Positions 50,730-61,664 are shown, numbered from the stretch's first letter. The stretch: DNA of 64,000 nt from Emiliania huxleyi CCMP1516 (GCF_000372725.1 NW_005200351.1:35811-99810), one strand, 5' to 3'. Numbers and translations are program-made. The notes: generated by a model not told the origin, from the sequence alone.

Positions 50730-51093
50730 ACGTCATCACATACGACGGACGTCTGCTGAAGCAGGCTCGCGGTATCCCGATGGGGAGTGCGCACCCCCGC
50801 CGCTGGCGATAGGGACTCTTGCGTGGATGGAGCACGAGTGGATGCAAACACTCGACGATGATGCGAAAGCGCGCGGTTTCCGTATGAAGCGCTACATGGA
50901 CGATGTGATCACGGTGACTGCGACGGACGATAGCGCATGGGATGTTGATCGTTTCCGGGATGATTTCCGTCGTTCGGAGTGCTACTGGGCCCCGTTGAAG
51001 CTGGAAGCCGCCGAGAGCACCCATTTTTTGGAAACGACTCTTGAGCTCGACCCAAGCGGAAGTTTGTTTCCGGACGAGACTCAAGAACGTTAA
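50730..51093 (+). pseudogene. Reverse transcriptase fragment (Penelope-like or related)
   Basis: One frame gives LLKQARGIPMGSAH (50745-50790), the next gives PLAIGTLAWMEHEWMQTL and KRYMDDVITVTATDD (50800-50940), the palm motif with YMDD. The spacing between GIPMGS and YMDD fits RTs of the Penelope/other non-LTR type rather than copia. A frame change near 50790 and the stop at 51093 show it is a relic. Thumb, endonuclease and N-terminus are absent. Confidence 0.6.
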
Positions 51094-51356
51094 TGAGGGC
51101 TGTGGCGAGTCGAGTTCGTGGCCGGTTCTGCTTGACTGAGTCGTCTCAGGTCCGAGAGACCATGCTGAGCCAACCTGAGACGTAATTGTGAGACAGTGGC
51201 GATTGGGGAGACTCAACTCAGGCTGTGTCTGAGGTGCGGCCTGGCGGGTCTCGGTGAGTGTAGACGAACCCCAAGCATAATCGCGCTCTCTGGCTCAAAC
51301 GGCGCGTAGCCGCCGGTTGCTCTATCGCGCTCTCAGACGCAAACGGCGGGCGTAGC

Positions 51357-52236
51357 CGGGAGCGGCCGCACACTGCTCGGTACCCCCCCTGCACAACTAA
51401 GCTCATGGCCGACCCCCCCCCCAGCAGCAGCGCTCTGCTGCTGGGGGGGTCGGGACCCCCCCCCCAGCAGCAGCGCTCTGCTGCTGGGGGGATCGGGACC
51501 CCCCCCCCCCAGCAGGAGCGCTCTGCCTGTGGGGGGTGCTGGCATCTCTGTACAGACAGCAGCTGTAAAGTAGCATGCGTTCCAGTGGCGAGAATTTATG
51601 GTCGGCACCAAAATCAGTGGTCTCACCGGCGGGCCCTCCTACTGCCAACCGGGAGGTGCGGGGCACGCCAGCCTCTCTTCTACGCCTCTCGTGCCTCGCG
51701 GCGCCTCTGCTTCAAGGGGGGAAGATACGGCTCTCGCAGCCCATCATACGCCGTGGCACAGCGGGGAGCACAGCGGGCTGTACAAGATATTGTTCCCATC
51801 TTCGCATGCTCGTCGTTGGTGATATCCGCGCGAGGTCATACGCCACAGGCCAGCAATCACTCGATGATGAGACTACACTGATGTATAGGCGCGTCGGGAC
51901 CCCCCCCCCCCCCTACAAGATAGACTCACATGGTCACAAGTGTTTGTAAAAAACGCCAGCACTCGACACGACGAAGGTGTATTGGGCTCGAAGGCGCGGT
52001 GAACACAACCGCCTCGAGCGTACCGCTCAAACACGAGCCGAGGGTGGAGGGGGGGGCGGCGGCGAAGAGGCGGGAGAGCTGGTCCAGTGCGCTCTGCTGC
52101 TGGGGGGGTCCGGACCCCCCCCCCCAGCAGCAGCGCTCTGCTGCTGGGGGGGTCAGACCCCCCCCCCTAGCAGCAGGGATGAGCTTAGTTGTGCAGGGGG
52201 GGTACCGAGCAGTGTGCGGCCGCTCCGGTTGCGCTC
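51357..52236. mobile_element. Inverted-repeat element with poly-C palindromic arrays
   Basis: 51357-51405 (GAGCGGCCGCACACTGCTCG and on) matches the reverse complement of 52178-52230. Inside each end lie two or three hairpin units of the form C7-10 AGCAGCAG CGCT CTGCTGCT G7-10 (51414-51530 and 52085-52175). Interior 51540-52080 has no frame I can support. No target duplication was identified. Likely a foldback element. Confidence 0.6.
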
Positions 52237-52318
52237 GCGGGCATGAATCGTCGGGCTCGGGGAGAAGGCGCCGGGCGTGCGCGAGCTATGAGACGGCAGC
52301 GGACTCAACGGCAGTTAG

Positions 52319-52551
52319 CAGGGCGGTTCGGGTTAGTGCCCAGCACTACGCTCTCGCCCTCTGTTCGTCGCGGCTACGCCCTCGGCTTGATGAATACTTT
52401 GCACCGAGGTGAGGCGTGTCGGACGATCCCAACTAATCGCGCTCATATCGCGCTCCCTGGCCCAAACGGCGCGTAGCCGGTTGCTCTCGTGGGCAGGGCG
52501 GTTTGGGCTAGTGCCCAGCACTACGCTCTCGCCCTCTGTTCGTCGCGTTCT
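52319..52551 (+). repeat. Two direct copies of a 55-bp unit
   Basis: 52319-52373 and 52497-52551 share AGTGCCCAGCACTACGCTCT and flanks. The intervening part repeats GCGCTC.CTGGC.CAAACGGC, also present twice at 51280-51350. Confidence 0.65.
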
Positions 52552-53575
52552 TCACGCCGCCGCCCACGCCACCGCCCACGCGCCGGCGGTCGCGGCGCCG
52601 TCATCCACGCCGCCGCCCGCGCCGTTGCCCCTGCCGCCGCCCCCGCCGCCGCCCCCGCCGCCGCCCCCGCCACTGCCGCCCTCGCCGCCCTCGCCCACCC
52701 CATTGCGCCACGCTGCTTCCCTCGCCACGTCGTTGCCCACGCCGCCGCCCCCTCAGCCCTTACAGCCGTCGCCGGGCGTTACCCACGCCGCCGCCCCACT
52801 CACCAGGTTGGCTCATGGCATGGTAAGATGGTATCTGACAACGGCAGCGGCTTGTGGCGTCTCACACCCGTTCTGCGCCCCGTGTCGCGTGTCTCATCAC
52901 GCCGTGGCTCAGCACAGTCTCAGAAGCAAGTGAGACGAGTCGCGCTCCTTGGCGCAGCAACTATGCCGTTGTGAGACCGAGTGAGACGAGGATTGCCGCT
53001 TGTTCACCGTGAGACGAGTGTGAGACGCTCTGAGAGGAAATGACGAGACGTAGTAGAGACGACAGTGTGTCACACAGCAGGGGTGAACATTTGTCTCACT
53101 GGTGTCTCAAACACGTCTCTGAAGGTGACTGTGCCGTGTGTGTGACATCCTTGAGACAAAGTGAGACTGTTGCTGTGACCAGGCTGAGACAACGCAGAGA
53201 TCGGTGAGAGTCCGTGAGACATGACTGAGACGCATTTGTGGCACAGCGTTGAGACAGGGACGAAGCACCGCGCGCGACGTACTCTACGTAAGGATCCTTG
53301 CGACACGTCACGAAAAGGTCACTAGCTGCGCGTCCAGCGCGGATAAAAAAACAAGCTGGCATGTGTGAACAAGCAAGAGAGCGCCCCAGGGGCGCGGGGC
53401 AGCCGCGCGCGGTCCAGCACAGTGTACGCAACTCAAACGCTCTGCCGGCATGACTCAAAAGGCATGGGCCAAGTGACGCGAGGCCCGACGCCACGAGGCC
53501 CTCCCGTTGCGCAACCACTAGTACAGAGCGCCGGCGCCTGGCGGAGCAGCTGCTGTCCATACCCAGCGCAGCCTC

Positions 53576-54403
53576 TCACGAGCGCTTGGCTCGCTTCGCG
53601 GGCGCCTTGGAGGGGCCCGCGGCGCTGCCGGCAGCCTTTGTCGTCCTCCGCTTGGGAGCCGGGGCCTCCTGCTCCTCCTCCTCCCCAGCCTGCTCCTCCT
53701 CGCCCTCGCTCTCACTCTCTTCGTCCGATTCGCCCTCGACTTGCTCCTTTGCGTGCGCCACCTGCAGCGGAGGGATGGCGGTGATCCGCGGGGCAAGCGG
53801 GCGGCGAAGCGGCGAGCGGCGCGCCAGCCGCGTGATCAACGCCTCCTTGCTCCCCTCTTCGCCGAGGCCGAAGAGCTTGCAGGCGCGGCGCAGCTCCGAC
53901 TCGGGAAGCTCCGACAGGTCGACCTCGTCCTCCTCGTCGCTCTCGCCGTCCTCGTCCTCGCTCCCCGACTCCTCGCCCTCCTCGCTCTCCTCGCCCTCGT
54001 CCTCCTCGCCCTCCTCCTCGCCCTCCTCCTCTTCGGCGTCCGGCCTCCCGTCGTCCACCCACTTGTTGTACTCGACGACCGTCAGGTCGAGAGGGGTGCC
54101 AGCGCTGTCGTCGTCCGTGCGGAGGAGCACGATGTCGCCCTTGATGCCCGGCTCAAACGAGTCGGCTGGGAGCGCGTGCTTGTTGACCGACCCCTTTGCG
54201 CCGCGGCGGGAGACCGCCTGCGCGCTGAGGAAGCGAAGAGCGCCGACGACGGTGGGCGTGCCGCCGAGGAGCTCGCCTACCTTGCGGTGGTCAATCTTGG
54301 CCTCGTCGCAGCTGCCGTCGGCGCGCAGCACGACGACAGCGACGGCCTGCGTCGGAGCCGACATCACGGCACTGATCTGTGCGAGGGCGTCCGGATCCGC
54401 CAT
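53576..54403 (-). CDS. Acidic SAP-domain protein
   Basis: ATG 54403 gives 275 residues, intronless. Residues 1-115 form an unassigned alpha/beta region (AVAVVVLRADGSCDE ... GDIVLLRTDDDSAG ... VVEYNKWVDD). Next is a long acidic Glu/Asp/Ser tract of about 60 residues, then a SAP motif (DLSELPESELRRACKLFGL, SKEALITRL), another acidic tract and a Lys/Arg-rich tail (KRRTTKAAG ... KAPAKRAKRS) that could be a nuclear localisation signal. SAP helices bind DNA, so a chromatin or nuclear role is inferred. The N-terminal region I do not recognise. Confidence 0.65.
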   Translation of the reverse strand: MADPDALAQISAVMSAPTQAVAVVVLRADGSCDEAKIDHRKVGELLGGTPTVVGALRFLSAQAVSRRGAKGSVNKHALPADSFEPGIKGDIVLLRTDDDSAGTPLDLTVVEYNKWVDDGRPDAEEEEGEEEGEEDEGEESEEGEESGSEDEDGESDEEDEVDLSELPESELRRACKLFGLGEEGSKEALITRLARRSPLRRPLAPRITAIPPLQVAHAKEQVEGESDEESESEGEEEQAGEEEEQEAPAPKRRTTKAAGSAAGPSKAPAKRAKRS

Positions 54404-54488
54404 CGCAAGCAGAGCCTCCGGGAAGGAGAACGCGGAGGCGAGAGACCTCCCGGTGGGTTGTTCCCGCGCGCGTCGTTGGGGGTTTCGT

Positions 54489-54523
54489 GTTACTTTTTTT
54501 GAGAGCGCCTTCGAAGTAAATAA
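54489..54523 (-). repeat. Short dispersed repeat F
   Basis: The reverse complement TTCGAAGGCGCTCTCAAAA matches 9298-9332. It lies 90 bp upstream of the SAP gene start. Confidence 0.5.
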
Positions 54524-54526
54524 ACA

Positions 54527-54625
54527 CAGCGCATGGTCACTTGCTGTAGCCACATGATACGCACACGCCCGTACCGCACCGCTCCCCGCACCCGCGCGCC
54601 CCCCCGCCTCGCCTGGGTTGCAAAG
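54527..54625 (-). repeat. Dispersed repeat G, copy 2
   Basis: Inverted match to 33150-33248 over about 98 bp. Here it lies between two divergent genes rather than in coding sequence. Confidence 0.75.
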
Positions 54626-54737
54626 GAAGAAAGAAAGAAAACAAACAACCCTGGGTTGCAAAAAAACAGACAACATGCTTTTACTTTTTTGAGCCCCTCT
54701 GCTAGCGTCGGCGGCTTGTTGGTGCCCGGGCGTTTGG

Positions 54738-57700
54738 ATGGGTTCCCACCTATCGGTGGACCGGCAGCCGATGGGCATCGGCGAGCTCCTCGCCTACGCG
54801 CCGACCGGCCCTGCGCCGTCGCCCAGTCCCTACCGCAGCAACATCAAGGTCTGGCGCTGCCACGCGCCCACGGGCGCGAGCGCGGATGAGGTTCCCTGCT
54901 CTGCAGTCGGCCCGTCAGAGCTGGGGCGGTTCGATCCGACGGAGAGCTACATCGTCCTCCACCTCTACCGCCGCCGCGACGCCGCCGCGTCTCCCGCCAA
55001 GCCGACCGCGACGACGCCGGCGGGCGCCAACGCCAACGCCGGCGGCGGCGCGGGCAGCAGCTCTGGCGGCGGCGGCGAAGACGCGAGCGTCTCGCTGGCC
55101 GAGCTGGCCGAGACGTCGCACCGCGCCCTGACGCCCCGCGGCCTCGGCGCCGCCTTTTCGGGCTACGACGACTGCGGCCCCTACCCGTTTGAGTCGGACG
55201 GCGGCGAGGCGCTCGGCCATGACATCTACCTATGGAACGGGACGCGGGCGGTCGCGCTGACTAAGGCGGTCGCGCTGACAAAGTGCTTCGAGCTCGAGCG
55301 CTTCCTCCTCTCCGACGCCTCGGGCCGCACGCGCCACCTGCACGCCGGCGCTGGCACGGGGCTCGTGCCGCTCTGCTGCGCGGTCGCGGGCGGGGGCGGG
55401 TACAAGGATGGCGCGGCCGTCGCGGCGGCCACCACCAGGGGGGGGGGGGGGCACAACCCCCTGCTGGCGCCCCTGCGGGGGCACCGGGAGGAGGGGCCTT
55501 GCCCCCGCCCCCGCCCCTGGACCCGGCCTGCCGCCCCCTACCTCCCCCGCCGCCCTCCCCCCTTTACCCCGCACCACCGCCGGCGCCAGGGGGCCCTCGG
55601 CTGCTCCGAGCTCGGGTGGAGCCTGCTGCCTTCCCTCGCCGGGGCGGACGGCAGTTGCCCCCCCCCCCCCCCCGCCCCTCCTCCCCCTCTCCCCTCCTCC
55701 CACCCACACCTCCCCTCTCTCCCTCACGCTGAGCTCTGCCCTCAGGCGACCCCCCCGTCGGCGGGGACTGCGCTGCCGCGGGTGCGCCTGCTGCAGCGAG
55801 CTCGAGCAGCGGGACAGCGGGGAAGGGCGCGGCGGCGGGCGGCGGCGGGCGACCGCCCATCCCCAAGATTGGACTCGGCGGTGTGGCAAAGGCCAAAGTG
55901 GCGCACCCGCCGACGGCCAGACCGCCGGCGGCCGCCGTGCCGCCGCCGAGCGCGCGCGGCGCCGGCATGCGCGTTCCCAAGATCGGCGCGTCGATCGGCG
56001 TGCGCGGCCGCGGCACTTGCAGCCCCACCCGGCCCCAAACCCCCGGCTCTGTCCCGCGTCTAGGCTTTGGGCGCCGCCCCGGCGCCGCCGCCCCCGCCGC
56101 CGCGCCGCCAAAGCCGCCGGGGGTGGGCGGCATCGGCGGCGCTAGGCCGATGCTGCCCAGGGTGGAGGTGGGTCGAGCGGAGCAGAAGCGGGCCGAGGGC
56201 GAGATCGAGGAGGACGAGCACGAGCACCGCGTCGCCAAGCTGCGCCGCTTCGACGTCGTTTGCTCGCAGATCGAGGAGCGCCTCTTCCTCGGCTCAAACA
56301 CGGTGCGTGCAGGGGGTGCGTGCAGGGCCGCAGCGCTGTAGCGGCAGCGCAGTCAGCGGCAGCGCAGCAAGCGGCAGCGCAGCAAGCGGCAGCAGCAGTC
56401 GCGGCGGCGGCGGCAGCAGCGTAGCGGCGGCGGCAGCAGCGTAGCGGCAGCGAGAGTAGGATAGAGGCAGCAGCACTAGAGTGGAGGGTAGAGGGGAGGG
56501 CCCACCACCTTCTGATAGTGGGAGTAGTTCTACAAGCACCAGTGGGAGCCATCACAGTGGACCCGGTGGAGGTGGCGATGATGGTCCAACTGACCCTAGT
56601 GACGATGGCCCCTGGGCGCGCCACGCTCGCACGATCGCGCGATCGCGCGCCCGTAGGTTGCCTCGGACCTGCGGCTGCTGCTCTCGAACGGCGTGACCCA
56701 CGTCCTCAACACGGCCGGCGTCGCGTGCCCTGACTACCACCCGGGCGCGCTCACGTACAAGACGTTGCACCTGTACGACTCGCCGCGCGAGGACATCTCG
56801 ACGCTCCTCTACGAGGCGATCGAGTACATCGACGCCTCGATCGAGGCCGGCGGCCGCGTCTTTGTGCACTGCCACCAGGTCTGTGGCGACGCCTCTCCCT
56901 GAGAACGCACACACCGCCTCGTGTGCCATGCCCCCGTGTGTGTCCCGCGAGTGCGTGTGCCCCGTCGTCCGTGCTAGGACGTGTGTCCCACTGACTGACT
57001 GGCTGGCTGCCACTAGGGCGTCTCGCGCTCCTCGTCCATGGTGATCGCCTACCTCATGTGGCGGCACCGCCTCCCCTTCAACGACGCGTTTGCACGCTGC
57101 AAGGCCGGCCGCGGCGTCACCTCGCCAAACTCGGGCTTCATCGCCGCGCTGCTCGGCCTGCAGGAGAAGCTCACCGACGGCGCGCCGCCCGCCGCCGGCC
57201 GGCTCTACCGCACCGCACCCCTAGAAGCGGAATATACGTGGTCGTGGACTCCAGCCAGCGCTCGAGAGGGCACGTACCCCGCCGTCTTCCGTGGTACTCG
57301 TTGTATTCGTAGCCCGTGCATTCACGCGGTGCTCTGAACACTCTGCGCAACACCGCATTCCCGCCCTGAGGTTGGCGTCTGCACGACCGCAGGCATGGCC
57401 CCCTTCTACACGGCGCCCCGCGCCCGGCTGGTGGAGGGTTCGGCCGTCTCGCACGAGGAGCTCGACCCGCGCACCGCGTTTGTGCTGCACACGCGCGAGG
57501 CGCTCTACCTGTGGGTGGGCGCGCACGCGCACCCCGACTATGAGGTGCAGTCATGCGCGCACACGCACCGCACGCATCACGCACGCACGCACGCGCGCGC
57601 GCGCGCCCGAGCCAGCTTGGCCGCGGTTGCAGAGGCCGGTCGCTCGCGGGCGTGACGCCCTCACCCCGCTGCGCGCTGCGCAGGCGGCCGCCCGGGAGTG

Positions 57701-58440
57701 GACCCGTTTGCTGCAGCGCTTCGAGCACGCGTCGGCCGAGGCAGATCGCCCGAGATAGCGCGAGATCGCCCCGAGACAGCGGCGCGGCCCGAGATCGCCC
57801 GAGATCGCGCGGGGCGGCGAGGAGGATGGGTCGGAGCGGAGGGGGCGAGAGGCGACGGGTGAGGTAGATCGGTCAGCCTCGGGGCGCATGAGGAGGCGCC
57901 ATTCTGCAGGTAGGAGGGGAGGGGGGCTGGGGCTCCCCGCACGCCACCCGCCCGCGCTCCCTCGACCTGCCAGGTGTCGCTCGAGCGGCAGGGCGACGAG
58001 TCAGCCGCCTTTTGGGCGGCGATCGGCGGAGAGGGGCCCGTGCCGGCCAAGCTGGCAAAGTACGACGAGCAGTACGGCGTCGGCAAGTCGCCCGTGCTGC
58101 AGGCCCCCGCCATCGAGGTGCGGCGCTGCCCGCGCGCGGCCCACCTACTCTCAGGCACACCCTCGGCGGACCTCGGGCGCCCCACGCTCGCGCGCCTCCG
58201 GCCTGGCCCCGGCGCGTCGACTCTCCTCCCGCCCCTTGCTCGAAGGTGCGGCTCCCGAGCGGCGCGCCGCTGCACGTGCCGCTGCGCCAGCCGAGCGGCA
58301 ACCAGCTGCTCAGCGTCCGCGCCGCCCCGGACACGCACGCGCCGCTGCCGACACACCGAGAGGGCCCCAGCCCGCTGGCGACGGCGCGGGACCGCGGCGA
58401 GGCGCCTGCCAGCGCCGCGGCTAGCAGCGACGCGGGCGAG

Positions 58441-58476
<36 letters not shown>

Positions 58477-58788
58477 GGGCCGGCGGCGGAGCTCTTTGCC
58501 TACCGCCCCGGGGCTGCTTGGGAGCCGTACGCAATGTACGATACGGACGATCTGGAGGTGAGCGGCATCTATGTGCTACTGACCGCAGAGGGCGCGTATG
58601 TGTGGGTTGGCGCCGAGGCCGACCAGGAGGCGGCGTGCAGGGCCGAGGCGCTCGGCCGCGAGTGCCTCGGAGCCGTCGCCTCGACCAGCCGCCTTGCGTC
58701 GGCCGCCAGCACGGTGACCGTGGTGCCACAGCAAGAGGAGGACGCGCACCCGCGCTTCTTTGCGCCCGAGCATTGGCCGAATGGGTGA
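54738..58788 (+). CDS. Dual-specificity phosphatase with N- and C-terminal gelsolin-like domains (MKP1-like)
   Basis: Eight exons join in phase to 846 residues: 54738-55410, 55746-56302, 56657-56878, 57017-57209, 57393-57544, 57684-57740, 57974-58117, 58246-58788. The N-terminal ~220 residues are gelsolin-like (IKVWRCHAPTG ... GRFDPTESYIVLHLYRR ... HDIYLWNG). A Gly/Pro-rich linker leads to the DSP domain: ERLFLGSN, VTHVLNTAG, and active site VHCHQGVSRSSSMVIAYLMW, split by the intron 56879-57016. After it come MAPFYTAPRARL ... TAFVLHTREALYLWVGAHA and a last repeat ending YVLLTAEGAYVWVGAEA, both gelsolin-like. Plant MKP1 has DSP followed by gelsolin homology and inactivates MAP kinases; the same role is inferred. 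The catalytic Cys is present and the general acid is probably in DSPRED. Confidence 0.85.
57210..57392 (+). mobile_element. Introner-like intron, family 1, copy in phosphatase gene
   Basis: This 183-bp GC-AG intron has CCCTAGAAGCGGAA at 57219-57234, GAGAGGGCACG, CCCCGCCGTCTTCCG, CACGCGGTGCTCTGAA and CCTGAGGTTGG near the 3' end. All occur in the same order in the GH3 intron at 26496-26734 (read on the minus strand). Confidence 0.7.
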
Positions 58789-59186
58789 GAGGGCGCGGCG
58801 CCCCCGCCCCCCCTCCCCCCCTTCGTCCAAAGGGAGAGGGAAGATTGGGCGGGGGCTGCCACGGCCGCGCACACGGGAGTTGTCCAAGGAGCATAGTGCG
58901 GGGGCGGGAGCGCTTGAGATGTCCACTCTAGTACTCGGCGCGCGGCATGTCTGTGGGGGTAGGAGTCGGGGCTGTACGTTCTTCTAAGTGTGGGCCTCGG
59001 CGAGTTACACACACACAACCTTACACACGCACGCTCGCGCGCAGGCCGCAGCACATCCACCCCGGAATCGACCCTATCCAGTGCTCAAGTGCTCAAGTAC
59101 GTAGAGCCGTACTGTTAGCTTACAGTACTGGGAGGTGGGAGCGAAAAGAGAGAGGGGGTTGTCGGTGCTCTAGGCCCCTAAGGGCC
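58789..59186. other. Intergenic, contains repeat B
   Basis: 3' flank of the phosphatase gene, repeat B copy 3 (59066-59100) and the start of the retroelement 3' flank. Confidence 0.45.
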
Positions 59187-59762
59187 CTACGCGCGGCGTG
59201 AGAGCTCGGAAGCGAGCTTTGCACGGCGATCGAGGATGGCGCGGTTCACCCCCTTCACCGAAGCGATGGAGATGCGTTCCGCGTGGTGTGACACAAATGA
59301 GAGGCGGGAGTGGGGAGGGTACGCGGTGCGGTCAACGCCCGAGCGTTGAGCCTTGCGCGCAAGGCGGTCGATCTTTGCAACTGCTGGCGGCGAGAAGCCG
59401 CCGCCGAATGTCTCGTGGAGAAGCAGGATGAACTTGTTTCGTTTGGTGAAGATCCCATCATGGTAGTGGCCACGCTGCGACTTGACGTAGCCTTGGCCGG
59501 TGGTGTGGTCGAACGCCCGTTGACCACGGAACCCGCGTTGCTTGCAGCCCATGTTTGCAAGGCGGGCGCGCTCTTCGGTGTTGCCGAAGGCGAACTTGTC
59601 TCCAACGGAGCCGGGGTTGCCTCCGGTGTCGGCGCGGCCGACCCCAACGGGCAAGCCACCCCGGAGGGGGGTCCAAAGTTTGACCTCGCTGATCTCGTCT
59701 TTGCCCCCGGGTTGGGGCGGCGCTCTTGTGGGCCGGCTGCGCAGATTCGATCTCCGCATCAC
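59187..59762 (-). pseudogene. C-terminal domain of RT retroelement
   Basis: Open frame of about 190 residues ending at 59187. Conserved-looking blocks are KFAFGNTEERARLANMGC, GHYHDGIFTKRNKF, ILLLHETFGGGFSPP and HHAERISIASVKGVNRAIL. The degenerate fragment at 17740-18437 shares them. The block HDG...K...LLLHE could be a nuclease-like core, which is speculative. It lies downstream, in the same orientation, of the RT C-terminal region at 60031-61540. The last 22 codons recur at 7401-7515. Confidence 0.6.
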
Positions 59763-59847
59763 TTACTTTTATTACATCGAAACGGCTACGGCAAGGCTGC
59801 GGGGGGGGGGCGGTTCGCTTTGCGGCTCGGGGGTTCGGTATTGCGGC

Positions 59848-60056
59848 GCCCTATGGAGGCGGGCGTCGGCACCACCATCAGAGTCATACAGCCGAACCAC
59901 CCTCGCTGCGGCGAGACCGGCCGCATCGTAGTTGACGATAGACTCACCGGCGGCGTGTTGGTCAAGTTCGACAAGGACGGTGCGCCCGGGGCCTTCTCGC
60001 TTGTGCACCTCGAGGTTGTACCCGGAGCAGCTACCCCTCATGATAGCCCTCGTTGA
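59848..60056 (+). CDS. Possible KOW/SH3-like domain fragment, opposite strand within the retroelement
   Basis: On the plus strand a 69-residue frame reads VGTTIRVIQPNHPRCGETGR, then GGVLVKFDKDG and LVHLEVVPG. This has the form of a small beta-barrel (KOW/SH3/chromo-barrel-like) module. It lies in the gap between two minus-strand retroelement blocks and in the opposite orientation. The minus-strand frame here is also open but less protein-like. It may be a fragment of another element inserted between the two. Confidence 0.35.
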
Positions 60057-61540
60057 ACTGTTTGGTGAGTTCTGTTTTTTCGGCATCTCCCATAACGGGC
60101 CGGGAGACGGAGACGGCGTGGACACAATCATACCAGGCGCGAAGTACGCCGTCGTGTGGGCGCCGCCGGGCGGCGTTGTTGAGGAACCAGTCGCCATGGT
60201 AGTCCTTTGCACCACCGACTGTGTCCCCAAGTTCGAGTGCCCGCGTGACAGTCGAGCGGCACTGCGAGAGGTGAAGGCCGTTTCGGCGCTGAAGCTCGCC
60301 GATGAATATGTCGTCTGGAATGCATGTGGCGTTGCTGCCGTCGAGTTTTGTGTCGAGCCACCGCCCCGCGTAAGGCTGCGCAGTTGAGACGTAGCGGATG
60401 GACTCGCGTAGACGTATTTTGGTGTCGCCGGGCTGCCAGTTGGCTGCCGTGTAGTCGTCGAGGGCGCGCCACTCCTTCTGCAGATCGAACCAGTTCCAGA
60501 TAGTCTCGATGGCAGCAAGCGCCCGCGCGTACGGGCTTCCTGATTTGCAAGTGCCATCGATGACTGACTCCGGTGTTGGAAGAGACTCAGAAGTGGGGAG
60601 GCTGAAGCCCTTGGGGTAGAACTCAGAGATTTTGCCGCCGCGCAAGGTGTAGTAGATGTTGTCGTCGCGCGCGGCTCGGATGGAGGCCACCTCGTCTCGC
60701 CTCGAGAGCGCGGCTCTGTACAAGTTGACGGCGGCGTCTCGTGCACCGTACCCGCCGGAGCGCTCGGCTTCGGCGAGGTCCGGGCTGCAGGCCACAAGCT
60801 TTGACCAGCATTTGAGGAGGGAGATGTAGTAGGCCTCGGCGGGGCCGCGCACGCCCGTGCGGCCCCCACCCGTGTCGTTGGGCACGCCGACTGATGTGAC
60901 GCCCGTGTCGACCCCGGAGCCTCCCGTGATGGTAGGGAGCATGGCCTGCCTCCAGCCCAGGTCTTTGTATTTGGCAGGAGTATCCTCTGCCTCCGTGAGT
61001 AGTTCCCACGATTTGCGGATCCGGTTGCTCCCGTCGATGGCCGGGCCCTCGCTGATCTCTGGTGGCGTGACGGAGCAAATGTACTTCGTCTTTGGGCAGG
61101 CCTGACGGGTGATGAGGTTGTACTTGAGGTGTCCAACGTTCTGAATGCCCTCGGTGCATTCGAGCGTGTCGATGAAGTCGAGCGGACGGAGGTTTTTGGC
61201 GAGTCGTTTGCCAATCGCCTCCGAGGCAGCCTCTGTGTCGCCGAGGTAGGTTCCGACGATTTTGAAGCAAGCCTCGCGTCCGGTGAGGTTCCCGTCCTCG
61301 TCTCGGTGGTGCGGCGAGCCGACCATGAAGGGGGGTACGCAGTCGAGGTCGCCGCTCGGAGAGTAGATGATGCACTTCTCCTCGTTGTCGAGGTTGCCAG
61401 CGACATCTTTTTGCACCTCGAGTGTCCCGCCCTCTCCGCAGTAAGACTTGACGGCCTCTGCCACGGTGTCGTTTTGAACCATGTCGTCGATGAACGAAAC
61501 GAAGCGCGTAGTCGGGTTCTTCTTTTGCTGTGCCTTTTGT
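60031..61540 (-). pseudogene. RT retroelement, region following the RT palm, 5' truncated
   Basis: The frame is coherent from about 61535 (FVSFIDDM) to the stop at 60031. It shows CFKIVGTYLGDTEAASEAIG, KRLAKNLRPLDFIDTLE, LKYNLITRQACPKTKYICS and LGWRQAMLPTITGGSGV, the pattern (G.YLGD, then LL..C..P+..Y) found after the palm in a class of algal and oomycete RT elements. The YxDD palm is not present, so the element is truncated at its 5' end, near 61545, where two copies of a GAATTCTTTTGCA-type motif (61611 and 61670) occur. It is followed by the domain at 59187-59762. Confidence 0.6.
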
Positions 61541-61664
61541 GGTGCTAGTTCGTGCCAGTCTGCTGTGAGAGGTAGGTAGGTGAGAGGTAGGTAGGTATTA
61601 CCGCAGAATTCTTTTGCAGTCTGCGCCCTTGTCGTGCCAGTGTGCTGTGAGAGAGGCTTCCCTC

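Larger units (their letters stand above)
51094..53575. other. Gene-poor repeat block
   Basis: Apart from the palindromic poly-C arrays (51357-52236) and duplicated 55-bp units (52319-52551), it holds Pro-coding CCG low complexity (52545-52700) and a region dense in GTGAGAC/GTCTCAC words (52930-53270). No gene is supported. Confidence 0.5.

Noticed and set aside
52521-52740. Poly-Pro and Ala/Gly frames
   Set aside because: They translate CCG/GCC low-complexity DNA in several frames at once; not evidence for a gene.
55411-55745. Coding continuation of phosphatase exon 1
   Set aside because: The frame here is Pro/Arg-rich from C- and G-runs; the GC-AG intron restores phase and a sensible linker.
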